Of a stretch of 9,590 nt of DNA, positions 1-6,521 are shown piece after piece. The translations under genes and the position numbers were made by a program. Source of the stretch: an uncultured Dorea sp. (GTDB taxonomy: Bacteria > Bacillota > Clostridia > Lachnospirales > Lachnospiraceae); contig CAJTVY010000076.1 of the NCBI GenBank assembly GCA_910579925.1, forward strand, positions 1 to 9,590, written 5' to 3'. How positions within the stretch are numbered: position 1 is the stretch's first letter; every line of letters begins with the position of its first letter. The notes beneath the pieces were generated by a model that saw only the letters and a list, made by a program, of their open reading frames with translations, did no database searches and was not told the DNA's origin.

Positions 1-18
1 CCCCTCATGAGTGAGGGG
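1..18. repeat. Short perfect inverted repeat at left edge
   Basis: CCCCTCA (1-7) and TGAGGGG (12-18) form a perfect 7-bp inverted repeat around TGAG. It may be the remains of a terminator for a gene outside the window, but no T-tract follows on the + strand (TTAGGGG follows), and the other side lies off the edge. Its role is therefore uncertain. Confidence 0.45.
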
Positions 19-30
19 TTAGGGGAGCTG

Positions 31-52
31 AAGTGGGCCTGCCCACTTTGTT
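31..52 (+). terminator. Possible terminator hairpin of the upstream unit
   Basis: AAGTGGGC (31-38) and GCCCACTT (41-48) are perfectly complementary. The usable hairpin has about six base pairs with a GCCTGC loop, and the short T-rich stretch TTTGTT follows. This is compatible with a weak rho-independent terminator ending whatever lies left of the window. The T-tract is poor, so it could be simply an inverted repeat. Confidence 0.35.
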
Positions 53-88
53 CTGTGTATACCTCTCTGTTTGTGGAAATTCCCCAGA

Positions 89-115
89 TCGGAGAGCCAT
101 TCTCCCATTCGGAGA
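89..115 (+). promoter_or_regulatory. Direct repeat just upstream of the -35 (possible activator site)
   Basis: TCGGAGA occurs at 89-95 and again at 109-115, exactly 20 bp apart, with the second copy abutting the TTGAAC -35 at 116. A shorter CCATTC is also repeated at 98-103 and 105-110, and GGAGA (91-95) is complementary to TCTCC (101-105). Direct repeats two helical turns apart next to a -35 are typical of activator sites in general. The link to any regulator here is inference. Confidence 0.3.
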
Positions 116-144
116 TTGAACCGTCGGCTGAAATGTCATATAGT
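116..144 (+). promoter_or_regulatory. Sigma-A-type promoter of the XRE-ABC operon
   Basis: TTGAAC (116-121) and TATAGT (139-144) are separated by exactly 17 bp, giving 4/6 and 5/6 matches to the housekeeping -35 and -10 consensus. Transcription would begin near 150, leaving about 42 nt of leader before the ribosome binding site at 180-184 and the ATG at 193. An imperfect gapped inverted repeat, AATG-N2-ATA (132-140) against TAT-CATT (147-153), covers the -10 and could be an operator for the XRE protein. Confidence 0.6.
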
Positions 145-192
145 TTTATCATTACCAGGCGGCATGGGTCCGTCAGATTGGAGGAAAATGTA

Positions 193-978
193 ATGGATCA
201 GGTTAAAATTGGAAAATTTATAGCTTGTATGAGAAAGAAGCGCGGCCTGTCGCAGAAGCAGCTGGCAGAACGGATTGACGTCACAGATAAAACCATCTCA
301 AAGTGGGAGACCGGAAACAGGCTGCCGGATGCGTCGCTTCTTCCAAGACTCAGCCAGGAATTGGAGATTGACGTAAATGAATTACTTGCAGGGGAAGAAT
401 TTCTATCAGAAAACTTCTCATCGGAAGAATATGTGAAAAAGTCGGAGAGTAATCTTGTCAGTCTGGTTGACGAAATCAATGAAAATGAGAAAAAGAAGAA
501 GAGCAGAGGGATCGGGACTTTTGCCGGTGCCTTGTGCATGATCCTGGCTTTTGTGGGCCTGCTTAGTTCTAGTCTGCCCAGGGGAAGGTTTTTGGACCTT
601 CTTGACATACCGACCCTGCTATATCTTGCTGGGTCGAAATTCCTGATTATCTCATTTGGCGGCTGGTTTCACGATTACCTGAATGCGTGGAAAACATGCC
701 TGCCGAAAAGAGAAATGACAGGAAAGGAAATGGCGGCTTCCCTGCAGGCCGTCAGATATACAGGAATATTATCTCTGACCCTTGGGGGTGTGATATCTTC
801 GGTCAGTCTGTTTTCGCTGTTGTTTTATGGGGATGAGTATATTTCCATGGGAACTGCCCTTGCACAGATTGTATTGACATTATTTTATACGTCGGTGGTC
901 GAGACGGCCTATGTTATTTTGGCATTCAGGATAAAACGGCTGATAGATGAAAGGAGATCAGAATGGGAAAATTATTAG
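193..978 (+). CDS. XRE-family HTH regulator with C-terminal membrane domain
   Basis: A 261-residue protein. Residues 3-62 are a typical XRE/Cro-type DNA-binding domain: the stretch LSQKQLAERIDVTDKTISKW (19-38) holds the two helices of the HTH, followed by ETGNRLPD. A charged linker rich in Glu/Lys (92-104) leads to four predicted membrane segments at about 106-127, 139-157, 188-212 and 218-245. This gives a transcription factor probably tethered to the membrane. ATG 193 is chosen because GGAGG sits 8 nt upstream and the promoter lies inside the longer open frame that begins at 7. The gene overlaps the ABC ATPase gene by 16 nt, so the two are probably co-translated, and autoregulation of the exporter operon is the obvious hypothesis. 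HTH family assignment is secure; the ligand or signal sensed by the membrane part is unknown. Confidence 0.9.
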   Translation: MDQVKIGKFIACMRKKRGLSQKQLAERIDVTDKTISKWETGNRLPDASLLPRLSQELEIDVNELLAGEEFLSENFSSEEYVKKSESNLVSLVDEINENEKKKKSRGIGTFAGALCMILAFVGLLSSSLPRGRFLDLLDIPTLLYLAGSKFLIISFGGWFHDYLNAWKTCLPKREMTGKEMAASLQAVRYTGILSLTLGGVISSVSLFSLLFYGDEYISMGTALAQIVLTLFYTSVVETAYVILAFRIKRLIDERRSEWENY

Positions 979-1784
979 AGGTTAAAAATCTGACGAAACG
1001 ATATTACGAAGGGACAGCCGAGAATCTGGTTGTCGACCATGTGAACATGGAGGTAGACTCAGGAGAATTTGTTGTGATCATGGGAGCTTCCGGCTCCGGG
1101 AAGACAAGCCTTCTCCACCTGATCGCAGGAATTGATGATTTTGACGAAGGTACGGTTCGTTTTTCAAATCTCAAGAATACAGACGACGCCAGGAAAGAAA
1201 GGGCGGTAGACTTTGGCAGGATGAAGGAAAAAGAAAAGTCTGTGTTCAGACGGTCAGACATGGGGATCGTTTTTCAGCAGCAATGTCTGATCCCGGATCT
1301 TACGGTCTATGAAAATATTATGCTGCCTATGATGTTAGTACGGTCTGATGCTGTTTCCGGCCGCTTTTTACCCAGACAGTCCAGAAAGGACAGGATCTTC
1401 GGGCTCTGCGCCCGGTTTGGCTTACAGGAGCATGTGAACAAATATCCTTCCCAGCTCTCCGGCGGGCAGCAGCAGAGAGCCGCGATCCTTCGCTCTGTTG
1501 TAAACAGGCCGTCCCTCTTGCTGTGCGACGAGCCGACGGGTAACTTAAATCAGGCGCAGACACAGCTTGTGATGGAACTGCTGAACGAGTTGAATCAGAA
1601 CGGCCAGACAATCCTGCTGGTAACACATGACACGAAAGTCGCCGCCAGGGGAAGCCGGATAATCTATATCCAGGACGGACGCATGGAGGGAGAACTAAGC
1701 TTTGCCGGACAAGGGATTTTGGAGAGGGAGGCCAGGGATAAAGAGCAGGTACTTATGGATTTTCTAAAAGAGAGAGGGTGGTAA
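963..1784 (+). CDS. ABC transporter ATP-binding protein (MacB/BceA-like)
   Basis: A 273-residue nucleotide-binding subunit that would power the FtsX-type permease encoded next. Visible motifs are Walker A GASGSGKTS (41-49), Q-loop VFQQQ (103-107), signature LSGGQQQR (165-172), Walker B LLLCDEP with catalytic Glu190 (185-191) and H-loop His222. The ATG at 963 has AAAGGAG (950-956) in front and overlaps the XRE gene by 16 nt; the stop overlaps the permease start by 7 nt. Oddities are a charged segment at about 72-97 between Walker A and the Q-loop that is longer than in typical BceA/LolD/MacB subunits, and a D-loop reading GNLN where the family usually has GNLD. The C-terminal tail after the H-loop (about 240-273) is also extended. 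The family points to export of, or defence against, peptides, antibiotics or lipids; the substrate cannot be read from the sequence. Confidence 0.93.
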   Translation: MGKLLEVKNLTKRYYEGTAENLVVDHVNMEVDSGEFVVIMGASGSGKTSLLHLIAGIDDFDEGTVRFSNLKNTDDARKERAVDFGRMKEKEKSVFRRSDMGIVFQQQCLIPDLTVYENIMLPMMLVRSDAVSGRFLPRQSRKDRIFGLCARFGLQEHVNKYPSQLSGGQQQRAAILRSVVNRPSLLLCDEPTGNLNQAQTQLVMELLNELNQNGQTILLVTHDTKVAARGSRIIYIQDGRMEGELSFAGQGILEREARDKEQVLMDFLKERGW

Positions 1785-4162
1785 GTTTGAAAGCGGTTAT
1801 AATGTGCGGGTTTGCAAAGATAAAGAGAAGAAAAATCCCCAGTCTTCTTCTTGGAATCTGTATTACGATTACGGCGGCTCTGCTGGTAAACGCCCTTGTT
1901 TTTGTGAGGGAATCAGAAGCAATATTCGACCGGGCGTACGAGGAAATGGAAGGGCCGCAGATGTGCTGTCTGTGGAATAAGGAAGTAATTTCATGCAGCG
2001 ATGTGAAGGAATATATGGACGGTTCCTCTCAGGAACTGGATTACCAGATTACAGAGAACACGAAAACCATAGACTACATAGAAAAAGACGGCGTAAAGCT
2101 AAGTAACGGTATTTTATCAGAACTTCCCCAGGTAATGCCAGAAAAGCAAGCGTCGCAAAAAATGCTTTCTCCCAAAATGACGGAGGGCTCAAAGGGGGAT
2201 ATGCCGGGAAAGAACGAGATCTGGATTACGGCAAAGATTGCAAATATCCTGAATCTGAAAGCAGGGGATGAGGTCTCTTTGCGTTTAGCGGATGACTCTG
2301 TGAAAGTGAAGGTAACGGAGATAGTGACCGATCCGGTTTTTGGCGGCGGCAGCACGAATGTGTACCGGATGTGGTGCGGCTTAGGCAGGCTTTCTGACTT
2401 TCCGTTTTCGGATAATCAGGCGGCAAGTTACCTGGAAATCCGGTTCAGGGAGTATAGCCCCGAGGCTGAACAGAAGTTTATCCGCGAGACGGAAGCATAT
2501 TTTCAGATGCCCCTGGGGGATACGGTCTATACATACAGCCAGATTAAAGGCGGGTACACTTCTGTTTACCAGATGGCAGGCGCAGTCCTGTGCTTTGTCA
2601 GTGTAATCCTTGCTGCTGCCATCGTGGTACTGACCCTGTTTCTTGTAAAAAGCGACATGGACGAGGATGTGAGGAAGATCGGTATTTTTAAGTCCCTGGG
2701 TATGACGGCGGGACAGATTGCCGGCGCATATCTGGTCAGTTATGGAATCATCGGTACGGTTTCGGCAGCTTTGGGAAGTATTCTGGGCGGTTTTATGAGT
2801 CGCGCAGTCATAAGCAGAATCCTTGCAGAACTGGGGATTTTCAAGGTTCCTTTTTCTTTCATGGGACGTTATCTTCTGCTGGTATGGCTTACCGTCGCTT
2901 TGGGGGTTATGCAGGTGTGTTTCTGTTCTATTTTAAAAATATGGAAGTTAAACGCTTCCTGCGCAGTCAGGCAGGGAGCATGGCAGACGGATAAAAAGCG
3001 CAGGAAAGTAAGGCGGTCTTCCTGTTACAATGGCAGAGGGACATTTGAATGGTATTACGCTCTAAGAGGAATTCAGAATAAGAAGGTAAAATATCTGTAC
3101 ATCGCCGGCGTATCCATGGTATCCGGCTGTCTGTTGACGGTCTGCCTGGGCTGTCTGAATGCGGTTGGGAATATTGACAGAGAGCCGGAGACCTGGGGAT
3201 TTATCCGTACGGATATTTATGTCACTTCGGTGGAAGGAGTTCCTGTAAGCGGGGTGATTAAGGAATTGGAAAAGGATCCAAGGGTTGATTATACTTATGG
3301 GGTTAATAAGATCTATCCGAAGTATCGCCCTGGCCGGGAGGAGGGATTTCAGAGTATTGTGACAGAACTTTATGAACTGCCGTGGAATGAGAAGATTGAA
3401 GATAAATCACTGTACGGCAGGCGGCCTTGGAAGGAACAGGAGATCGGCGTAGGAATTTCACTGGCAGAAGCATACGGGCTTAAGATAGGAGAGTCAATGG
3501 AACTGTTTGTAAATGGGGAAAAGAAGGAATATCAGATCGTAGGGATGTTTGAGACTTTATCCAATTCCGGAAAGGTTATACGCATGGTTACGGATAATCT
3601 GGACGAATTTCTGAAGGCCGAGGGTAGTTTTGGTGATTATATGCTGGTTCTCTCCGACGGTTCGGATAAATGGCAGTATGCAGAAGAACTAAATGAGAAG
3701 TATGGAGATCAGTTTTCTTTTATTGCTTCAAAATCAAACGGGGAGAATATTACTGGGGTTTTAGCGCCTGCCGTGGGGATTGTACTGACAATGTTGTTCG
3801 GGATACTGATTCTGGTGACTATGAATCTTACATTTTTGCTGGTGAGGCGGGAACAAGGGATGATTGGACTTCTGAAAGCCGTGGGAATGACGCCGCGGCA
3901 GATCCTGAAGATTTATCTGTGGAGGAATTGCCTGCCGGCGGCGGCAGGAAACGTCCTGGGGATTCTGGCGGGAACATTCCTCGTTCCGGGTCTGCTGACC
4001 CCTTATGCCAAGGGACTTGGGCTTACGGAATTTCCCTTTTCAAGTTCGCTTATGGAGGTTTTCATAGGGATATGCCTGTTACCGGCCTGTATATTACTGG
4101 GCACATGTGTGGCGGCAAGGGCGATTGAAAGAGTGTCCGTGAAGGAACTGGTGAGCGAATAA
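1778..4162 (+). CDS. FtsX-family ABC transporter permease, two-domain
   Basis: A 794-residue membrane protein and partner of the preceding ATPase. Eight predicted spans lie at about 21-43, 265-290, 314-339, 361-387, 438-463, 661-688, 716-740 and 758-780. This is the duplicated 4+4 FtsX layout, with two large extracytoplasmic domains (about 44-264 and 464-660). Each half carries the FtsX hallmark on the cytoplasmic side: IGIFKSLGMTAGQI (301-314) and MIGLLKAVGMTPRQIL (695-710). Three cysteines (63, 64, 73) sit just outside the first span. The start is uncertain: GTG 1778 overlaps the ATPase stop, while TTG 1787 lies behind a G-rich AGGGTGG and is equally plausible; ATG 1802 is a third option. 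Proteins of this type move substrates from the outer leaflet or act as mechanotransmitters rather than forming a channel. BceB-like sensing with the nearby kinase is possible, but this protein lacks the 10-span BceB plan. Confidence 0.9.
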   Translation: MVSLKAVIMCGFAKIKRRKIPSLLLGICITITAALLVNALVFVRESEAIFDRAYEEMEGPQMCCLWNKEVISCSDVKEYMDGSSQELDYQITENTKTIDYIEKDGVKLSNGILSELPQVMPEKQASQKMLSPKMTEGSKGDMPGKNEIWITAKIANILNLKAGDEVSLRLADDSVKVKVTEIVTDPVFGGGSTNVYRMWCGLGRLSDFPFSDNQAASYLEIRFREYSPEAEQKFIRETEAYFQMPLGDTVYTYSQIKGGYTSVYQMAGAVLCFVSVILAAAIVVLTLFLVKSDMDEDVRKIGIFKSLGMTAGQIAGAYLVSYGIIGTVSAALGSILGGFMSRAVISRILAELGIFKVPFSFMGRYLLLVWLTVALGVMQVCFCSILKIWKLNASCAVRQGAWQTDKKRRKVRRSSCYNGRGTFEWYYALRGIQNKKVKYLYIAGVSMVSGCLLTVCLGCLNAVGNIDREPETWGFIRTDIYVTSVEGVPVSGVIKELEKDPRVDYTYGVNKIYPKYRPGREEGFQSIVTELYELPWNEKIEDKSLYGRRPWKEQEIGVGISLAEAYGLKIGESMELFVNGEKKEYQIVGMFETLSNSGKVIRMVTDNLDEFLKAEGSFGDYMLVLSDGSDKWQYAEELNEKYGDQFSFIASKSNGENITGVLAPAVGIVLTMLFGILILVTMNLTFLLVRREQGMIGLLKAVGMTPRQILKIYLWRNCLPAAAGNVLGILAGTFLVPGLLTPYAKGLGLTEFPFSSSLMEVFIGICLLPACILLGTCVAARAIERVSVKELVSE

Positions 4163-4215
4163 GATTTTACATGCAGCCTTTCATTCCCTAAAAAGAACCC
4201 ATTCGTTCCATTTCC

Positions 4216-4250
4216 TTGAAAAATAGAACATTTCTGCCGATATATATAGT
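4216..4250 (+). promoter_or_regulatory. Possible promoter for the LytTR/kinase operon
   Basis: The 120-bp gap between permease and response regulator contains TTGAAA (4216-4221) and an AT-rich TATATATAGT (4241-4250) from which TATATA can serve as -10 with 19-bp spacing. The spacing is longer than ideal, so the promoter may need an activator. No terminator is visible after the permease, so read-through from the upstream operon is also likely. GAAC/GTTC (4195-4198, 4205-4208) form a small inverted repeat upstream. Confidence 0.35.
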
Positions 4251-4269
4251 GGGAGCCTATGTGGGAATC

Positions 4270-4285
4270 GAGGTGATGAATTTTG
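4270..4285 (+). promoter_or_regulatory. Strong ribosome binding site deciding a TTG start
   Basis: GAGGTGAT (4270-4277) is fully complementary to the 16S anti-Shine-Dalgarno tail and lies 5 nt before TTG 4283. The only nearby ATG (4276) is in another frame, so TTG is the supported start for the response regulator. Confidence 0.7.
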
Positions 4286-5038
4286 GATATCGCTGTTGTT
4301 GACGATGAAAAGGAGATCAGAGAGCACATATGCAGGATGATTAAAAGGCAGAAGCCTGAGAGCCGTATCAGATCCTATGCCACCGGGGAAGAGCTGCTGG
4401 CAGAAGGGGAACTGTCGGATATTATTTTTCTTGATGTCCGGCTGCCCGGCATGAATGGCATTGAGACGGCAAGAAACCTGCGAAAAAGGCATGAGGAAAC
4501 GGTTCTGATCTTCCTTTCGGGGATTAAGGAGTATGTGTTTGACGCCCTGGACCTGTATGCATTTCAGTATCTGCTAAAGCCTGTGGATGAAAAGAAATTT
4601 GCAGAAGTCCTTGACCGGGCAGGAAAGGAAGCTGGAAGGAAGAAGGAAAAACGGGAACTTTTTATTAAGACAAGGAATCTGACGCTTGACCAGGCCGATA
4701 TTCTGTATATTGAGAGCAGAGGGAAGAAGGTTGAGATCCATACGGTGCGGGACTGTAACCAGTGGACGAAGTTCGCCCGTTCTCAGAGTATGGATCACAA
4801 TGCTTCTTCGTGTATCGAGATTTACGCATCCATGGAAGAACTGAGCGGACAGTTAGGGGAAGGGTTTTACCGCTGTCACCGGGCGTATATCGTGAATATG
4901 GCGTACATTACAGAGTATGGGAGCGACAGTATCGTCCTTACTAATGGGGACAGTGTCTATCTGGCAAAGAAGAAGTACGGTGAATTTGTGAAGGCGTATA
5001 TGTGGTATCTGCAGAATGGCGGTGTGTTCAGTGTCTGA
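4283..5038 (+). CDS. LytTR-family response regulator
   Basis: A 251-residue two-component response regulator. The receiver domain covers about 1-115, with acidic pair Asp7/Asp8, phospho-acceptor Asp51 in FLDVRLPGMNG (49-59), Ser79 and the conserved Lys99 of LLKP. A LytTR DNA-binding domain follows from about 125 to 240, recognisable by LFIKTRN, ILYIESRGKKVEIHT and FYRCHRAYIVNMAYI (195-209). Such proteins bind paired direct repeats upstream of target promoters and usually answer an AgrC/VirS-type kinase, which is the next gene here. The LytTR domain carries an apparent extra segment of roughly 15-20 residues (about 157-178), placed where most members have a short turn before the SxxEL helix. 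The frame is intact across it. The stop overlaps the kinase reading frame by up to 23 nt. Family assignment is secure; the regulon is unknown. Confidence 0.93.
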   Translation: MDIAVVDDEKEIREHICRMIKRQKPESRIRSYATGEELLAEGELSDIIFLDVRLPGMNGIETARNLRKRHEETVLIFLSGIKEYVFDALDLYAFQYLLKPVDEKKFAEVLDRAGKEAGRKKEKRELFIKTRNLTLDQADILYIESRGKKVEIHTVRDCNQWTKFARSQSMDHNASSCIEIYASMEELSGQLGEGFYRCHRAYIVNMAYITEYGSDSIVLTNGDSVYLAKKKYGEFVKAYMWYLQNGGVFSV

Positions 5039-6521
5039 GTTGATGAATCTGTTGTTCCCGACAGTGCTTTATCTGGTGCAGGGATACTGCCTGCAGTATT
5101 TTTATGGAAACTTTCTGGAAAGCAGGTTAAAAGGGAAGGGCTTTCATGGCCTGGCGGTGATCGCAGTGTATACCGTTGTAAGACTGATTCTTTCCTGGAT
5201 GGAACCGGAGGAAATCTGGAATTACAAGGTGGCGTTGGAAAAGCTTGTGCTGTCCCTTGGACTTCTGGCTTTTCTGGCTTTCTGTTTTTACAGAGCGTAT
5301 CGTCTGATTACGGTTTACCTGATTGTCGCCTTTCAGGCAGTGGCAGACATCAGCCGTTATGCAGCGGTCATTCTTCTTGGTGAAATGGGAGACGAACTGA
5401 TTGGCCTATGGAACTGGTGTGCGGCAAAAGGCGTGTTCCCATCGGAAAAAGTATTTGGCATGGTAGTAAACGCCGGACTGATCTGTGAATGGATCCTTGA
5501 GTATCTGGCCATTACATTGCTGATGTACCTGTCTCTGAAAAAGATTGCAAAGGATTTCCGTGCAAAGGAGTATGAGATTCACAGGACAGAACTTTTGTTT
5601 ATCCTGACTCCTGCGGCGGTGGGAATGCTGATCTGTCTTCTGCTGCGTATTATTATTGTCACCATGGAAGACGGCATTCCGAAAATTCTCTATGACCGAT
5701 ATCCCGTATTGGTCATTCTGCTTCCGGCAGTCCTGCTTTTATCACTGCTTTCGATCCTGCAGGGGGTAAAGCTGTTTCAGGACATGGTTTCATGGAACCG
5801 GGAAAGGAGCGGCAGGATCATCCTCGAAAAGCAGATAGAAGGTCTTCAGGAGCATATGGAGGAGATGGAGCGGGTGTATTCCGGCATCCGGAGTATGAAG
5901 CACGATATGAAGAATACGGTGTTAGTGATTCAGCGTCTTTCAGCAAGGACCGAAGGGAAGGAAAACGAAGAACTTCAGAGTTATCTGTCAGAACTGAACC
6001 GGGCGTTTGAAAGTCTGGAGTTTCGGTTTAAAACGGGAAATGAAGTTGTAGATACTATACTGAACATGAAATACCATGAAGCTGTCCGTGAAGTTCCGGA
6101 TCTTCGGATGGAAGCGGACAGACTGCTGTTTCCGCCGGTTTCTGCAATCCGAAGCTATGATATCGGAGTAATCCTTGGAAACGCTCTGGACAATGCCGCA
6201 GAGGCTTTAAAGAAGATGAAAGAGAGAGAACCAGAGGCAGACGCCTTTATCCGGTTATACTCCTGGCAGAAAGGGAACCTTCTGATTCTGAAGGTTGAGA
6301 ACAGTTTCGACGGGCGGCCATTGCGAAAAGGGGCGGGTGAATTCCCGGTAACGGATAAGGCAGACAGACATTCCCACGGAATAGGGCTTTCCAATATTAA
6401 AAGTACGGTGGAGAAGTACCAGGGAGCAATGGACTTCAGGATTGAGGGCAGGGTATTTATCCTGTCTGTGATGATGAAGAATGAAAGGAGAGAAGAAGAT
6501 GGAGTTTGGAGTGACAGGTAG
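5016..6521 (+). CDS. GHKL-type sensor histidine kinase (AgrC-like)
   Basis: A 501-residue membrane kinase. The N-terminal part has about six or seven predicted spans (about 11-30, 44-60, 74-92, 96-112, 146-172, 193-216, 229-250) and serves as sensor. A coiled linker (265-290) leads to the phospho-acceptor helix MKHDMKN with His296. The GHKL ATPase domain shows the N-box ILGNALDNAAEA (386-397), the variant second box VENS (427-430) that replaces the usual DxGxG as in AgrC-type kinases, and the G-box HGIGLSNI (454-461). It should phosphorylate Asp51 of the LytTR regulator encoded just upstream. ATG 5016 gives a 23-nt overlap but has no good ribosome binding site; GTG 5031 lies 6 nt after GGCGGTG and may be the real start. 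The ligand is unknown: AgrC relatives often sense cyclic peptides, but no AgrB or AgrD is visible here. Confidence 0.92.
   Translation: MAVCSVSELMNLLFPTVLYLVQGYCLQYFYGNFLESRLKGKGFHGLAVIAVYTVVRLILSWMEPEEIWNYKVALEKLVLSLGLLAFLAFCFYRAYRLITVYLIVAFQAVADISRYAAVILLGEMGDELIGLWNWCAAKGVFPSEKVFGMVVNAGLICEWILEYLAITLLMYLSLKKIAKDFRAKEYEIHRTELLFILTPAAVGMLICLLLRIIIVTMEDGIPKILYDRYPVLVILLPAVLLLSLLSILQGVKLFQDMVSWNRERSGRIILEKQIEGLQEHMEEMERVYSGIRSMKHDMKNTVLVIQRLSARTEGKENEELQSYLSELNRAFESLEFRFKTGNEVVDTILNMKYHEAVREVPDLRMEADRLLFPPVSAIRSYDIGVILGNALDNAAEALKKMKEREPEADAFIRLYSWQKGNLLILKVENSFDGRPLRKGAGEFPVTDKADRHSHGIGLSNIKSTVEKYQGAMDFRIEGRVFILSVMMKNERREEDGVWSDR

Noticed and set aside
7..192. N-terminal extension of the XRE gene to an ATG at 7
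   Set aside because: A promoter (116-144) and a strong ribosome binding site (180-184) lie inside it, and the extra 62 residues do not look like a domain; ATG 193 starts directly before the HTH.
4163..4282. Possible pheromone or small peptide gene before the response regulator
   Set aside because: The only ATG-started frame I found there (near 4170) stops after six codons; no leader-peptide pattern is present.
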